64,000 bases of DNA from Rivularia sp. PCC 7116 (GCF_000316665.1 NC_019678.1:2666001-2730000), one strand, 5' to 3'. Shown: positions 18,185 through 27,556, numbered from the stretch's first letter. Translations and numbers: made by a program. Notes: generated by a model from the letters alone, not told the origin.

Positions 18185-18218
18185 AGGTGATAGTGAATTG
18201 ATAATTGATAATTGACAC

Positions 18219-18605
18219 TTACCACAATCTTTGAATGGGATAATTATCAAAAATCTCATCAATGCTCGCAAGCTGTATCTGTTCCACAATCGCTTGAACA
18301 ATTAAAAGTCTGTCAAAAGGGTCTTTATGGTGTGATGGTAAATTATTTAAAGCGTAAATATGAGTTAATTCAACAGGTAAAATTTGTAGATTATTGACAC
18401 GCTGCTGATTTTCAATTAAGTCAGGGAGCTTTGAATTCAGGTTAAGCTTACCTAGTTGAAGTTTGATTTGCATTTCCCAAACACTGGCAATGCTCAACAT
18501 CCATGTATTGCTAGTATCGGTCAGTAAGTCTGTAACCTTCTGAGATAATCTTTGTGGATTACCTGTAGACCAAATAAATACGTGGGTATCTAACAATATA
18601 TTCAT
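18219..18605 (-). CDS. VapC-like toxin, PIN-domain ribonuclease
   Basis: A 128-residue PIN-domain protein. The first strand MNILLDTHVFIWS carries the metal-binding Asp, SIASVWEMQIKLQLGKL provides the conserved Glu, and HHKDPFDRLLIVQA gives the third acidic cluster, followed by ASIDEIFDNYPIQRLW. Such toxins cleave tRNA or rRNA unless bound by antitoxin. Its start overlaps the stop of the upstream DUF2281 gene by four bases. A decayed C-terminal homologue lies at 21539-21721. Confidence 0.88.
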   Translation of the reverse strand: MNILLDTHVFIWSTGNPQRLSQKVTDLLTDTSNTWMLSIASVWEMQIKLQLGKLNLNSKLPDLIENQQRVNNLQILPVELTHIYALNNLPSHHKDPFDRLLIVQAIVEQIQLASIDEIFDNYPIQRLW

Positions 18606-18829
18606 TGTTCACCCGTCCAAAATTCATCTGGTAAAGGCTCATTAAAGTCTTCACTCATCCAAATTTCCCCTTGATTTAACCCAAGTACCCGTTGTTGTGC
18701 TGCTTGGGGCTGAGCATGTCTTTGTGCTAAAAATTCCGCAAAATCTAGGAGCGTCTGCTGTTGTTCTGGTGATAAAGATTGCAATTTGGTAATTAATGCT
18801 TGGGTTATATCCAGTGCTTGGGAAGTCAT
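18602..18829 (-). CDS. DUF2281/VapB-like antitoxin
   Basis: A 75-residue protein beginning with a DUF2281-type helical segment, ITKLQSLSPEQQQTLLDFAE, then an acidic tail (MSEDFNEPLPDEFWTGEQ) of the sort that blocks the PIN active site. It is directly upstream of, and overlaps, the PIN toxin gene. This order and overlap are typical of VapBC-like pairs in cyanobacteria. Confidence 0.83.
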   Translation of the reverse strand: MTSQALDITQALITKLQSLSPEQQQTLLDFAEFLAQRHAQPQAAQQRVLGLNQGEIWMSEDFNEPLPDEFWTGEQ

Positions 18830-19173
18830 ATGTCCCTCTAAGTTATGCTCTACGACTTATATTACTACTTTAGCAATCAAGTTTCATAGAACCGCAGAGG
18901 ATGGAAAAACATCAAAAAGCGATGCGATTGTATAAATTTCTATCAATAAAAAGTAAACCAAAACACATATATGCAAAATATATTATGTTGTTTGAATAAA
19001 TGTAGTAATTATCATTGGCTAGTTGTTTTCAACTAGCTAAAATCAACTAGCAAATGGGAAAGTCTGCCATAAAAACCTATATAAATTAATTATATTATCC
19101 AAAATCCCTGTCATAGGGAAACTTCGTTCGTCCGAGTAAATCCTATAACTCACTAGTTACCACATCTGAGTAA
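18830..19173. other. intergenic region upstream of the tyrosine autokinase gene
   Basis: This AT-rich region lies between the divergent antitoxin and wzc-like genes. A perfect small hairpin, GCTAGTTG-TTTT-CAACTAGC, lies at 19018-19037, followed by another CAACTAGC copy. No gene was seen. Promoters for both flanking genes are expected here. Confidence 0.4.
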
Positions 19174-21381
19174 ATGATGCAGAATACTTCTTCTGAGCCT
19201 TTGAATCATAATCTAAATGGACATTCTGCACCTCAATTTCTTCCTGCTGAACCTTTCTTGCAGGCTGAAATGGAAGAGGACGAGTTAGATTTAGGTGATT
19301 TTTTCAAAATTCTCAAACGACGCGCGCTGGTTATTGTAGGAGTCGCTGGAATTACAATGGCTGGTGTTGTCGGTTTTACACTAACGCGGGAACCTCAATA
19401 TGAAGACAGCTTTCGGCTGTTAGTAGAACCCGTAAATGAAGATAGTAAAAATAATTTGTCCGAACTTACTTCTTTTTTAGATACAAACGTCACAAAAACT
19501 GGTTTAGACTACGAAAGCCAAATCGAGGTGCTTCAGAGTCCGGAACTGATGAAGGATATTATCAGTGACTTACAAGCAAAATATCCAGATATAGACTACG
19601 AATCTCTAATTGAAGACAAAAATCTGAAGATTTCTCGTAAGGGTGAAACCAAGATTATAGAAGTTACTTATCGCAGTGACAGTCCGACTCAAGTCAAAGA
19701 AGTATTAGAAAACATTGCTCAAGCTTATTTAAAATATAGTTTAGAAAAACGACAAACCCAGCTAAGCCAAGGGATTCGCTTTGTTGAGAAAGAACTACCA
19801 CCGATAAAAAAACAAGTCGATACGCTGCAACAACAGTTACAGGCTTTTCGACAAGAATACGACTTTTTTGACCCCAACACTCAATCTTCACAAGTTAGCG
19901 AGCAACTGAAATTATTGTCAGAACAACGACAGGGAGTCGAGCAGCAGCTAGCAAAAGGCAGAGCTAATTTTGCGCTGCTTCAGCAAGAGCAGGGAGCAAT
20001 GGCTATTCTTAAAAATGCACCCGTTTATCAGCAATTAGTTACTGAGTTACGACAGCTAGAAGCTAAAATCGCTGAGGAATCAACTCGCTTCCAAGACAAT
20101 GCTCCTACCTTACAAAGACTGAAGGAAAAACGGCAAAAATTGATGCCTTTGCTACAGCAAGAAGGGCAAAGAATTTTAAATATTACTCTTTCAGAGGCTT
20201 CAAATCAAGTCCAGGCTCTGGAAGTACAGAGTCAACAGCTTTCTGCCGCAGAACAAAGACTTGGTAAGCAAATTAAGGAATTACCAGCTTTAGCACGTAG
20301 ATATGCTGAATTACAGCAAAATCTACAAATTGCCAACGAAAGCTTAAACCGTTTTCTGAAAACTCGCCAAAATTTAAGAATTGAAGCAGCCCAAACAGAG
20401 CTTCCTTGGGAGATTATTAAAGCACCAATTCTGCCGGAAGAACCAGTATCTCCAAATATTCCTCGCAATTTGATTTTGGGATTTGTCGCTAGCGGTATTT
20501 TAGGTATCGGTGCTGCTTTACTCAGAGAAAAACTAGATAACACTTATCACAATGTTGATGCGCTCAAAGATGACCTTAAGTTACCATTACTTGGCGCTCT
20601 CCCCATAGATAAGAGTTTGGAGCCAAATAAAAAGGCTAAATCATCTAAAAAAGAATCTTCCCAAGATACACAATTAATAGATGATACCCCGGAATTTTCT
20701 TCTATATTTCATCCCGAATCAACACCAGACAGTTACTTCCAACAATCCGGACAATTTGTGGAAGCTTTACGGGTAGTGCATACCAATCTCCAAATGCTCA
20801 GCAGCGATCGCCAAGTTCGCTCGATAGTAATTAGTTCGGCTTTACCTGGAGACGGAAAGTCTACCGTTGCATACAATTTAGCTCAAGTAGCCGCATCAAT
20901 GGGACAAAAAGTATTGCTAATAGATACAGATTTACGTCGTCCCCAAGTTCACGCTCGCACTGGTTTACCCAACCTATGGGGATTGAGTAACTTAATATCT
21001 GGAAATATGCCAGCAGAAGAGGTAATGCAGGATTTACCAGATTTATATGGATGCTCGGTTATTACTTCCGGTGCAATACCACCAGATGCTACCAGATTAC
21101 TTTCCTCTGCCAAGATGAAACAATTGGTAGCAGAATTCGATCAAAAATTCGATTTAGTCATTTACGATGCTCCACCATTAGTTGGTTTAGCTGATGCTTC
21201 ACTGCTTGCACCTCATACCGATGGAGTTGTGCTTGTAGTCAGAATAGATAAAACAGAACGTTCGATAGTTAAGCAAGCTGTAGATAGTCTGAAAACATCC
21301 CGAACTAATGTTTTAGGAATTGTTGCCAACGGAGATAAAAGTATGTTCCACAAGTATTATCATAAGTATTATCATTCTTAA
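19174..21381 (+). CDS. Wzc-type polysaccharide co-polymerase / BY-family tyrosine autokinase
   Basis: A 735-residue inner-membrane protein that controls chain length and export of polysaccharide. The N-terminal Wzz domain (DLGDFFKILKRRALVIVGVA, from about residue 37) has the first helix. A long coiled-coil periplasmic part rich in Gln/Glu follows, and a second helix lies at about 430-446. The cytoplasmic kinase has Walker A SALPGDGKST (about 557-566), the second P-loop-like VLLIDTDLRRPQ and Walker B LVIYDAPP. A C-terminal Tyr cluster (YYHKYYHS) is the usual autophosphorylation site. It lies on the opposite strand from the Wzy/Wzx genes but in the same locus. Confidence 0.92.
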   Translation: MMQNTSSEPLNHNLNGHSAPQFLPAEPFLQAEMEEDELDLGDFFKILKRRALVIVGVAGITMAGVVGFTLTREPQYEDSFRLLVEPVNEDSKNNLSELTSFLDTNVTKTGLDYESQIEVLQSPELMKDIISDLQAKYPDIDYESLIEDKNLKISRKGETKIIEVTYRSDSPTQVKEVLENIAQAYLKYSLEKRQTQLSQGIRFVEKELPPIKKQVDTLQQQLQAFRQEYDFFDPNTQSSQVSEQLKLLSEQRQGVEQQLAKGRANFALLQQEQGAMAILKNAPVYQQLVTELRQLEAKIAEESTRFQDNAPTLQRLKEKRQKLMPLLQQEGQRILNITLSEASNQVQALEVQSQQLSAAEQRLGKQIKELPALARRYAELQQNLQIANESLNRFLKTRQNLRIEAAQTELPWEIIKAPILPEEPVSPNIPRNLILGFVASGILGIGAALLREKLDNTYHNVDALKDDLKLPLLGALPIDKSLEPNKKAKSSKKESSQDTQLIDDTPEFSSIFHPESTPDSYFQQSGQFVEALRVVHTNLQMLSSDRQVRSIVISSALPGDGKSTVAYNLAQVAASMGQKVLLIDTDLRRPQVHARTGLPNLWGLSNLISGNMPAEEVMQDLPDLYGCSVITSGAIPPDATRLLSSAKMKQLVAEFDQKFDLVIYDAPPLVGLADASLLAPHTDGVVLVVRIDKTERSIVKQAVDSLKTSRTNVLGIVANGDKSMFHKYYHKYYHS

Positions 21382-21530
21382 TAATTGGTAATTAGTAATT
21401 GATAATTGGTAATTGGTAATTGGTAATTGGTAATTGGTAATTGGTAATTGATAATTGATAATTGGTAATTGGTAATTGGTAATTGGTAATTGGTAATTGG
21501 TAATGGGTAATGGGTAATGGTAGATTAACA
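21382..21530. repeat. Short tandem heptamer tract (TTGGTAA)n
   Basis: About twenty consecutive or near-consecutive TTGGTAA/TTGATAA units start just after the autokinase stop codon. This is a classic cyanobacterial short tandemly repeated repetitive sequence. An apparent minus-strand frame through it is low-complexity and not a gene. Confidence 0.92.
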
Positions 21531-21538
21531 ATTAATTA

Positions 21539-21721
21539 CTATAATTTCTGAATCGGATAACTATCGAAAACGGTATCTATACTTATAATTGGTATTTGCT
21601 CAAGCAACAGTTGAGCAATTAAAATTCTGTCAAAGGGGTCGCGATGATGTTTGGGTAAATTAAATAAGATATCATTTTGATTACCTAAAAGTTGGGCATT
21701 GCTGTTAGCGCAGCGTGGCAT
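21539..21721 (-). pseudogene. C-terminal remnant of a VapC-like PIN toxin
   Basis: The minus-strand reading LPKHHRDPFDRILIAQLLLE followed by SIDTVFDSYPIQKL aligns with the last third of the intact VapC-like protein at 18219-18605. The N-terminal two thirds, including the first metal-binding Asp, are missing, and no antitoxin gene accompanies it. It is likely a decayed copy of a toxin-antitoxin unit. Confidence 0.8.
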
Positions 21722-21930
21722 TTTTTCTCATATTCACTAGCCCTCTAAATCCCCCAATTTTGGTGGACTTAAAATCATTTTATCGCCCAGAATTGGGGGT
21801 TAGGGGGTAAAGCAAATCATAGTTTTAATCAGCAATTAAAAAATAATCTTTCTTTAATCCCGGCTTCTACTGCCACGCATCAAAAGCCTTCTGCCAAAAT
21901 GGTATTATGCATGATGCGGAGGAAATAACA

Positions 21931-22497
21931 ATGATGCCGGTAATTCTTAGCTTGGATACTGTGGAACTAACAGACGAGCAATTTTGGCGTTTGTGTCAGC
22001 AGAATCGGGATTGGCAGTTGGAACGGAGCGCAAAAGGAGAGTTAATTGTGAACCCACCAGTGGGAGGAACAAGTGGTAATAAAGAAGCAGGTCTTATAAG
22101 TTTACTATGGCTATGGAATCAACAAACAAGACTTGGTAAAGTATTTAGTTCTTCAACTATTTTTAAGTTACCAGGTGGAGGCGATCGCTCTCCCGATGCA
22201 GCTTGGATTAAATTGGAACGATGGCAAGCTTTGAGTGAAGAAGAACAAGAAAAGTTTCCTCCCATCTGTCCCGATTTTGTAATTGAATTAAGGTCGCGTA
22301 CTGACCAACTTAAACCGTTAGAAGAGAAGATGCAAGAATATATTAATAGCGGGTTACTTTTAGGTTGGCTAATTAATCCTCAAGATAAACAAGTGGAAAT
22401 TTATCGTCCCAATCAAGCTGTAGAGGTAGTGAATTTTCCCATAGATTTATCTGGAGAGGAAGTTTTACCAGGATTTATATTGAAATTGCCTTTGTGA
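21931..22497 (+). CDS. Uma2-family (DUF820) putative nuclease
   Basis: Starting at the ATG at 21931, with GGAGGA seven bases upstream, this 188-residue protein has standard Uma2 features: LTDEQFWRLCQQNRDWQLERS, NPPVGGTSGN, GDRSPDAAWIKLERW, CPDFVIELRSRTDQL and GLLLGWLINPQDKQVEIYRP. An ATG at 21907 would add eight residues but lacks a ribosome site. The function of the family is unproven; the PD-(D/E)XK-like core is inferred from family knowledge. Confidence 0.88.
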   Translation: MMPVILSLDTVELTDEQFWRLCQQNRDWQLERSAKGELIVNPPVGGTSGNKEAGLISLLWLWNQQTRLGKVFSSSTIFKLPGGGDRSPDAAWIKLERWQALSEEEQEKFPPICPDFVIELRSRTDQLKPLEEKMQEYINSGLLLGWLINPQDKQVEIYRPNQAVEVVNFPIDLSGEEVLPGFILKLPL

Positions 22498-22548
22498 AAA
22501 GACATACCATTAAAATAATCGTAACTAAATTTACCGATTGTTTGATTC

Positions 22549-23241
22549 ATGGTATTCAAATCTCTATTTAAATACAATCGCCAGATTTTTGGCGGTATTT
22601 TAATAATTATTAGCTTGTTTTTAATCGGTGCTTTTATCCCTCGAAAATGGGGTAATTACTCCAAACAAGCTTGTGATTATCAAATTTGTGTTGCGAATAC
22701 GGGGATTCATTCCAATATTTTAATCCCTACTAAGAATAATGCTTATAATTGGCATAATTATTTATCTATAGATAAAATCGGTGTTGATGCTGTTAACGAT
22801 TATAAATATCTTAGTTTCGGTTGGGGAGATAAAGATTTTTATATGACGATTAGCTCGATTTCCGATTTTAATTTTCATACCATTTTCAAAGCTGTATTTC
22901 TGCCAACTTCTTCGGTAATGTACGTGAAGGGTTATCAATCGCTACCGCAAAATATTGAAGTTAAATGTATTTATACAGATAAAGCTAACTATTTACAGCT
23001 AACCAAGTTTATTGAAGCTAGTTTTAAATTAGATAGAAACGATAGGAAAATTCGTATAGGTGACGGTTACACTTCTGCTGCTGGTTTTTATGCTGCAAAA
23101 GATAAATATTCGATATTAAGAACTTGTAATACATGGACTGGGGATGGTTTAAGGAAAGCTGAAATCAATACACCCCTGTGGGATAGTTTATCTTTTGCAA
23201 TTATGTTTCATTTGAGAAGTGGCTGCGAACAGAAACAATAA
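22549..23241 (+). CDS. DUF2459 (TIGR02117) family membrane-anchored protein
   Basis: A 230-residue protein with one N-terminal hydrophobic helix (about 10-30) and then the DUF2459 pattern: VANTGIHSNILIPT, YLSFGWGDKDFYM, SSVMYVKGY and NTWTGDGLRKAEI. The family was first noted near urease genes and has no known activity. The conserved His, Trp and Cys/Asn in the last part could form a small active site, which is speculation. It precedes the molybdoenzyme genes on the same strand but with a gap of about 100 bases. Confidence 0.82.
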   Translation: MVFKSLFKYNRQIFGGILIIISLFLIGAFIPRKWGNYSKQACDYQICVANTGIHSNILIPTKNNAYNWHNYLSIDKIGVDAVNDYKYLSFGWGDKDFYMTISSISDFNFHTIFKAVFLPTSSVMYVKGYQSLPQNIEVKCIYTDKANYLQLTKFIEASFKLDRNDRKIRIGDGYTSAAGFYAAKDKYSILRTCNTWTGDGLRKAEINTPLWDSLSFAIMFHLRSGCEQKQ

Positions 23242-23344
23242 AAGATGTTATGTTTTATAAGATACAGAAAATACAGAAGCTAAACATTAAATTACTGGGT
23301 TAAAACTAGTAACGAGAGTTACATTTGGTAATCACATAATTGCA

Positions 23345-24211
23345 ATGGATTTACATAATATAGATAATTATTTAATTCCTACAGATATTAATCAAGTAAC
23401 CAATTGGGGTAAAGATTGGAGCTGGTTGGCTGGAGGTACTTGGTTATTTTCCGAACCACAGCCTGATATCAAAACTTTAGTTGATATACAGTCTTTGGGA
23501 TGGGATGAAATTGAGTTTGTTAATCCCCGTTGTGAAGCAGGGTTAAATAATAATCTCCATTATCAAGGAGAACTATTAGCCATTGGTGCGACTTGTCCTT
23601 TAATTAAGTTAGTAGAGTATGATTGCTTGCCTGAATATATTGCTGTAGAAGGTTTTCGAGGTGCTATAAATGCGCTTTCGGCTTCGCTAAAGGTAGTGAA
23701 TACAGCTACGGTGGGAGGTAATATCTGCCTGGGATTATCGGTAGGTACTATTGCACCTATCATGGTAGCGTTGGATGCAAGTTATGAAATTTGGAATCGG
23801 GAAGAAAAATCGCGAATCGTTGCCGCAAAAGATTTTCAAATCGCTTCTCGTCAAACTGTTTTGCAATCGGGGGAATTATTACGACGAATTTTGATTCCTG
23901 TAGAGAATATGAAGTGGCAAGTTAATTATAAACGTTTTGGAATAGCAGCAAGCGATTCTGCTTTAGCTATAGTGTGTGGTGCTTATAATTCGGTTGCGAA
24001 AAATCTGCGCGTGGTTATTGGTGCAAGTGTTGCTGCACCAGTGTTATTGCAATTAGATGGTGATTTAGAACATAAGAATAATTTGAATTATATAGCCTCT
24101 TTGGAAAATATAGATTTTATTGAAGATACTAGAGCGAGTGCTGTTTATCGTCGCGAAATCACTCAGGTTTTGATTAAACAATGCTTTGAGCAGTTAACAG
24201 TTGACAGTTGA
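23345..24211 (+). CDS. FAD-binding subunit of a xanthine dehydrogenase-family enzyme
   Basis: A 288-residue protein of the CoxM/XdhB group. The first FAD contact is WLAGGTWLFSE (about 28-38), and TVGGNICLGLSVGTIAPIMVALDA (about 120-143, matching the family GG-x-NI pattern) is the second. The rest shows the C-terminal CO-dehydrogenase flavoprotein-like fold. It would pass electrons from the FeS clusters of the next gene to an acceptor. The next gene encodes the fused FeS and molybdopterin parts, so the two make one enzyme. Confidence 0.87.
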   Translation: MDLHNIDNYLIPTDINQVTNWGKDWSWLAGGTWLFSEPQPDIKTLVDIQSLGWDEIEFVNPRCEAGLNNNLHYQGELLAIGATCPLIKLVEYDCLPEYIAVEGFRGAINALSASLKVVNTATVGGNICLGLSVGTIAPIMVALDASYEIWNREEKSRIVAAKDFQIASRQTVLQSGELLRRILIPVENMKWQVNYKRFGIAASDSALAIVCGAYNSVAKNLRVVIGASVAAPVLLQLDGDLEHKNNLNYIASLENIDFIEDTRASAVYRREITQVLIKQCFEQLTVDS

Positions 24212-24295
24212 CAGTGAGCAGTTAGAAATTGTTCCTCTTAATCTTTTACTCTTCCCCTTATTCCCCCTCTACCCCTTCTTCCCCCCTCTAAATAT

Positions 24296-26938
24296 ATGCA
24301 ATCTCTAAATTTCCAGGTAAACAACCAACATCACAGCACAACTTGCCACCCAGGAAGCAGCTTGCTTTCACTACTTCGTCAACTTAATTACTTCGGAGTA
24401 CATCGCGTTTGCGAAACCGGTGATTGTGGTGCTTGTACTGTCTGGGTTAACGATACACCAGTACATAGCTGTATTTACCCAGCTATGCGAATTAACAACA
24501 AAGATGTAACTACCGTTGAAGGGCTATCGTCAAATAATCAACTCGCACCGATACAGCAAGCATTTTTACAAGCTCAAGGATTTCAGTGCGGGTTTTGTAC
24601 TCCAGGCACCATCATGAGTGCAGCGAAGTTTCCTAAAGGTTCGCAAGAAGACTTACGTACTTGTATGAAGGGAAACCTCTGCCGCTGTACTGGCTACCAA
24701 GCAATAATCGAAAGTATTTTACTTTTTCAAAATTCAAATGGGCGTGGCATCGTTGCCACACCCCCAATTCTCACACCACACTCCGTCGGAGAAAGCGTTC
24801 CTAAACAAGATGGAACGGCAATCGTTACAGGTAAAGCATACTACACCGCTGATAATTTGCAATCCGGATTATTACATTTAAAAATTTTGCGCTCTCCCAT
24901 ACCCCATGCAAAAATCCGCAAAATTGATGTTGACAAGGCTAAGGCACTTCGGGGGGTAGTAGATATCTTTACTTATAAAGATGTTAGGCGGGTTCCTTAT
25001 ACTACCGCAGGACACGCAGAACCGGTACCCGATCCTTTAGACCATTATTTGTTGGATAATAAAGTGCGGTTTGTCGGCGATAGGGTTGCTGCTGTGGTGG
25101 CTGAGTCGGTGGCGATCGCCGAAAGAGCCTGCGAGTTAATTGAGGTTAATTACGAAGTTTTGCCCCACGTTACCAATCCAGTGGAAGCGATGAGAGATGG
25201 TAGCGTTATTATCCATGATGAACCGGAATCTCTGCAAATTCCCGATAGAAATCGCAATATTGCGGGTGAAATATTTTTAGAATCGGGAAATGTAGAAACA
25301 GGTTTTGATCAAGCAGATTTAATTATAGAAAATACTTATACTTTACCAGCAGTACAGCACGTCCATTTAGAACCTCATGTGACGGTAACGCATTTGGAAT
25401 CGGATGGTACTTTAGTTGTTCGCAGCAGTACCCAAGTACCTTTTCACTGCCAAAGATTACTGTCGCAGCTTTTTGATATTCCTAAAGAGAAAATCCGCGT
25501 TTATAAACCGCAACTCGGTGGTGGTTTTGGTAATAAACAAGAAATATTAACGGAGGATTTGTGCGCTTTAGCAACTTTAAAAACTGGCAAACCCGTACAG
25601 TGGGAAATGAGCAGAAATGAAGAATTCACCGCTACAAATAGCCGTCATGCAATGACAATTAAGTTAAAAACTGGAGTTAAAGCTGATGGTACGATTATTG
25701 CTCAAGATTTAAAAATCATTGCGAATACCGGTGCTTATGGCAATCATGGTAAGACAGTGGTGTTTTTATCTGGCTACATTCCTTTGGGATTATACCGTTG
25801 TGAGAATAAAAGATTTTCAGCATATGCCGTTTATACTAATACCATGCCAGGGGGTGCTTTTCGCGGTTACGGTGCAACTCAAGGTACTTTTGCAATGGAA
25901 TCTCAAATTGATGAAATTGCCAATAAGTTAGGTATTGATGTTATCGAAATCAGAAATAAAAATTTAATTCGTCCGGGAGATTTAGTTAGTTTAGGAAACG
26001 ATGGGGAGCATTTTAATTTAATTGGTAGTTATGCGGTTGAAGAATGTTTTACCAAGGTAATTCAAGCATTAAATTATGTTCCCGATAAACCAGCAGTTAT
26101 CAATGGAAATCGCCGTCGCGGTGTTGGTTTTGCGGTTTCTATGCAGGGAAGCGGATTGTGTAAAATACACACAGCTTGCGTAAAATTATCGCGGTTGGCT
26201 AATGGGAAATATGAGTTAAGAACGGGTTCGGTTGATGTTGGTACTGGTTCCGATACTACTTTACGACAAATTGCAGCAGAAGTTTTAGGTGTAACGGTTA
26301 CTGATATCAAAATTATTTCTGGGGATACGCAATTAACACCCTTTGATGCAGGTTCTTATGCTTCTGCAACCATGTATATTTCTGGACAAGCTGTTAAGTT
26401 AGGAGCGGATAAATTAAAACAAAAACTGCATGGTAATACTACATCACAAGAAATAATAGAAGTAGAAGAAAGCTATACTGCTGATGAAGCAACTTTGACT
26501 TTTGCCGTTCAAGGTGTAGAAGTGGAAGTTGATATTGAAACCGGAAAAGTAGAAGTTTTGAGGTGCGTGCAAGCAATTGATATTGGTAAAGCAATTAATC
26601 CCAAAATTTGCGAAGGGCAAGCAACCGGAGGAATTGCAATGGGAATTGGTTATGCATTAACCGAAGAATTATTGTTTGACAAACAAGGAAGAATAATTAA
26701 TCCTAAGTTGCGGGAATATCGCATCCCCACAGCAGCAGATATGCCACCAATGGAAGTATTTTTAATTGAAAAAACTGACCCCTACGGACCATTTGGAGCT
26801 AAAGGTGTAGGAGAAATTACAGCTAACTGTACTGCTCCAGCTATTGCTAATGCCATTGCTCATGCCACAAGTGCAAGGTTAAGACAATTACCAATGACAC
26901 CCGAAAGAGTTTGGAAAAAGTTAGAAATTAGGAGTTAG
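24296..26938 (+). CDS. Xanthine dehydrogenase-family enzyme, fused [2Fe-2S] and molybdopterin subunits
   Basis: An 880-residue fusion. Residues 1-150 hold two [2Fe-2S] clusters: C39/C44/C47/C59 (CETGDCGACTVW) and C98/C101/C129/C131 (QCGFCTPG, NLCRCTGYQ). After a linker, the molybdopterin part starts near 165 (GKAYYTADNLQSGLLHLKIL). It includes GGGFGNKQE, PGGAFRGYGATQG and the catalytic-Glu segment GAKGVGEITAN near residue 850. It should hydroxylate a purine or similar heterocycle. The AllA-like gene nearby supports purine catabolism, but the true substrate cannot be read from sequence. FeS and Mo parts are more often separate genes in bacterial three-subunit enzymes. Confidence 0.9.
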   Translation: MQSLNFQVNNQHHSTTCHPGSSLLSLLRQLNYFGVHRVCETGDCGACTVWVNDTPVHSCIYPAMRINNKDVTTVEGLSSNNQLAPIQQAFLQAQGFQCGFCTPGTIMSAAKFPKGSQEDLRTCMKGNLCRCTGYQAIIESILLFQNSNGRGIVATPPILTPHSVGESVPKQDGTAIVTGKAYYTADNLQSGLLHLKILRSPIPHAKIRKIDVDKAKALRGVVDIFTYKDVRRVPYTTAGHAEPVPDPLDHYLLDNKVRFVGDRVAAVVAESVAIAERACELIEVNYEVLPHVTNPVEAMRDGSVIIHDEPESLQIPDRNRNIAGEIFLESGNVETGFDQADLIIENTYTLPAVQHVHLEPHVTVTHLESDGTLVVRSSTQVPFHCQRLLSQLFDIPKEKIRVYKPQLGGGFGNKQEILTEDLCALATLKTGKPVQWEMSRNEEFTATNSRHAMTIKLKTGVKADGTIIAQDLKIIANTGAYGNHGKTVVFLSGYIPLGLYRCENKRFSAYAVYTNTMPGGAFRGYGATQGTFAMESQIDEIANKLGIDVIEIRNKNLIRPGDLVSLGNDGEHFNLIGSYAVEECFTKVIQALNYVPDKPAVINGNRRRGVGFAVSMQGSGLCKIHTACVKLSRLANGKYELRTGSVDVGTGSDTTLRQIAAEVLGVTVTDIKIISGDTQLTPFDAGSYASATMYISGQAVKLGADKLKQKLHGNTTSQEIIEVEESYTADEATLTFAVQGVEVEVDIETGKVEVLRCVQAIDIGKAINPKICEGQATGGIAMGIGYALTEELLFDKQGRIINPKLREYRIPTAADMPPMEVFLIEKTDPYGPFGAKGVGEITANCTAPAIANAIAHATSARLRQLPMTPERVWKKLEIRS

Positions 26939-27010
26939 GAGTTAGTAGTTAGTAGCTAGTTGTTAGAAGTTAGTTTTTGTTCACTGTTCACTGTTTACTG
27001 TTCACTGTTG
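26938..27010. repeat. Short tandem heptamer tract (TAGTTAG / TTCACTG)
   Basis: GTTAGTAG-like and TGTTCACTG-like units follow each other between the converging molybdoenzyme and DUF4330-like genes. TTCACTG units recur at 28280-28340. Confidence 0.75.
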
Positions 27011-27556
27011 CATTCTTAAATCAACAACAGTAGTATTAATATCATAGTTAAAACCTTCTATCTTAGCAGGACTACCTATTTTAACTAAGCTTTCACCTAT
27101 AACTGCACCAATATTTTGTATCTGAGCTTTACCCGTCAATGTTATAAGTAAATCTGTTTCAAACTTAGCGCTAGGATCTGGTAATTCTTTTACCGAACCA
27201 TCAGGTTGAGTTACATTTATAGTGATGGGTAACTGCTTGACAGATTTTATCGTCATTTCACCAGAAGGTTTATTTTCAATCGTCAGGTTAGTTTTTCCAC
27301 CACTTTTTAAACCCTGCCCTAATAATGTTTCAGGACGAAGTAAACTTAAACCGTCAACTAATAAATCTACTTCTATTGGCTTTGCAGCAACATTAACCTG
27401 AGCCTGAGAAATGGATATATTGGAAAAGAAAATTATAACTATGAAGCCCAGCATCACTGAAAAAGTGAGCGCAATTCTAATTACCGAGGTAAGAGATACA
27501 TTCAGAGTTCTTCTAACCCGAGCATAATTTAAAAAGTTGGAATTCCAAATTGCCAT
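27002..27556 (-). CDS. DUF4330-like membrane-anchored protein
   Basis: The C-terminal 125 residues follow the pattern I associate with cyanobacterial DUF4330 proteins: VAAKPIEVDLLVDGLSLLRP, SGGKTNLTIENKPSGEM, ITINVTQPDGSVKELPDP, and a final IEGFNYDINTTVVDLRMQ. One hydrophobic helix (VIRIALTFSVMLGFIVIIFF) precedes this domain, so it probably faces the periplasm. The chosen ATG gives MAIWNSNFL; a TTG eight codons upstream is less likely. The N-terminus differs from the form I remember for the family. Function is unknown. Confidence 0.65.
   Translation of the reverse strand: MAIWNSNFLNYARVRRTLNVSLTSVIRIALTFSVMLGFIVIIFFSNISISQAQVNVAAKPIEVDLLVDGLSLLRPETLLGQGLKSGGKTNLTIENKPSGEMTIKSVKQLPITINVTQPDGSVKELPDPSAKFETDLLITLTGKAQIQNIGAVIGESLVKIGSPAKIEGFNYDINTTVVDLRMQQ

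Larger units (their letters stand above)
17574..18218. other. intergenic region holding a nested MITE pair
   Basis: There is no gene here. It begins with short GGTAATTGG-like repeats, and half of the region is the nested element at 17860-18184. An apparent frame just downstream on the plus strand is antisense to the VapC-like gene. Confidence 0.6.

Noticed and set aside
21382-21530. Possible CRISPR array because of regular short repeats
   Set aside because: The units are seven bases with no spacers; it is a tandem heptamer tract, and no cas genes are present.
21313-21531. Minus-strand frame rich in NYQLPIT repeats
   Set aside because: It is simply the translation of the TTGGTAA heptamer tract.
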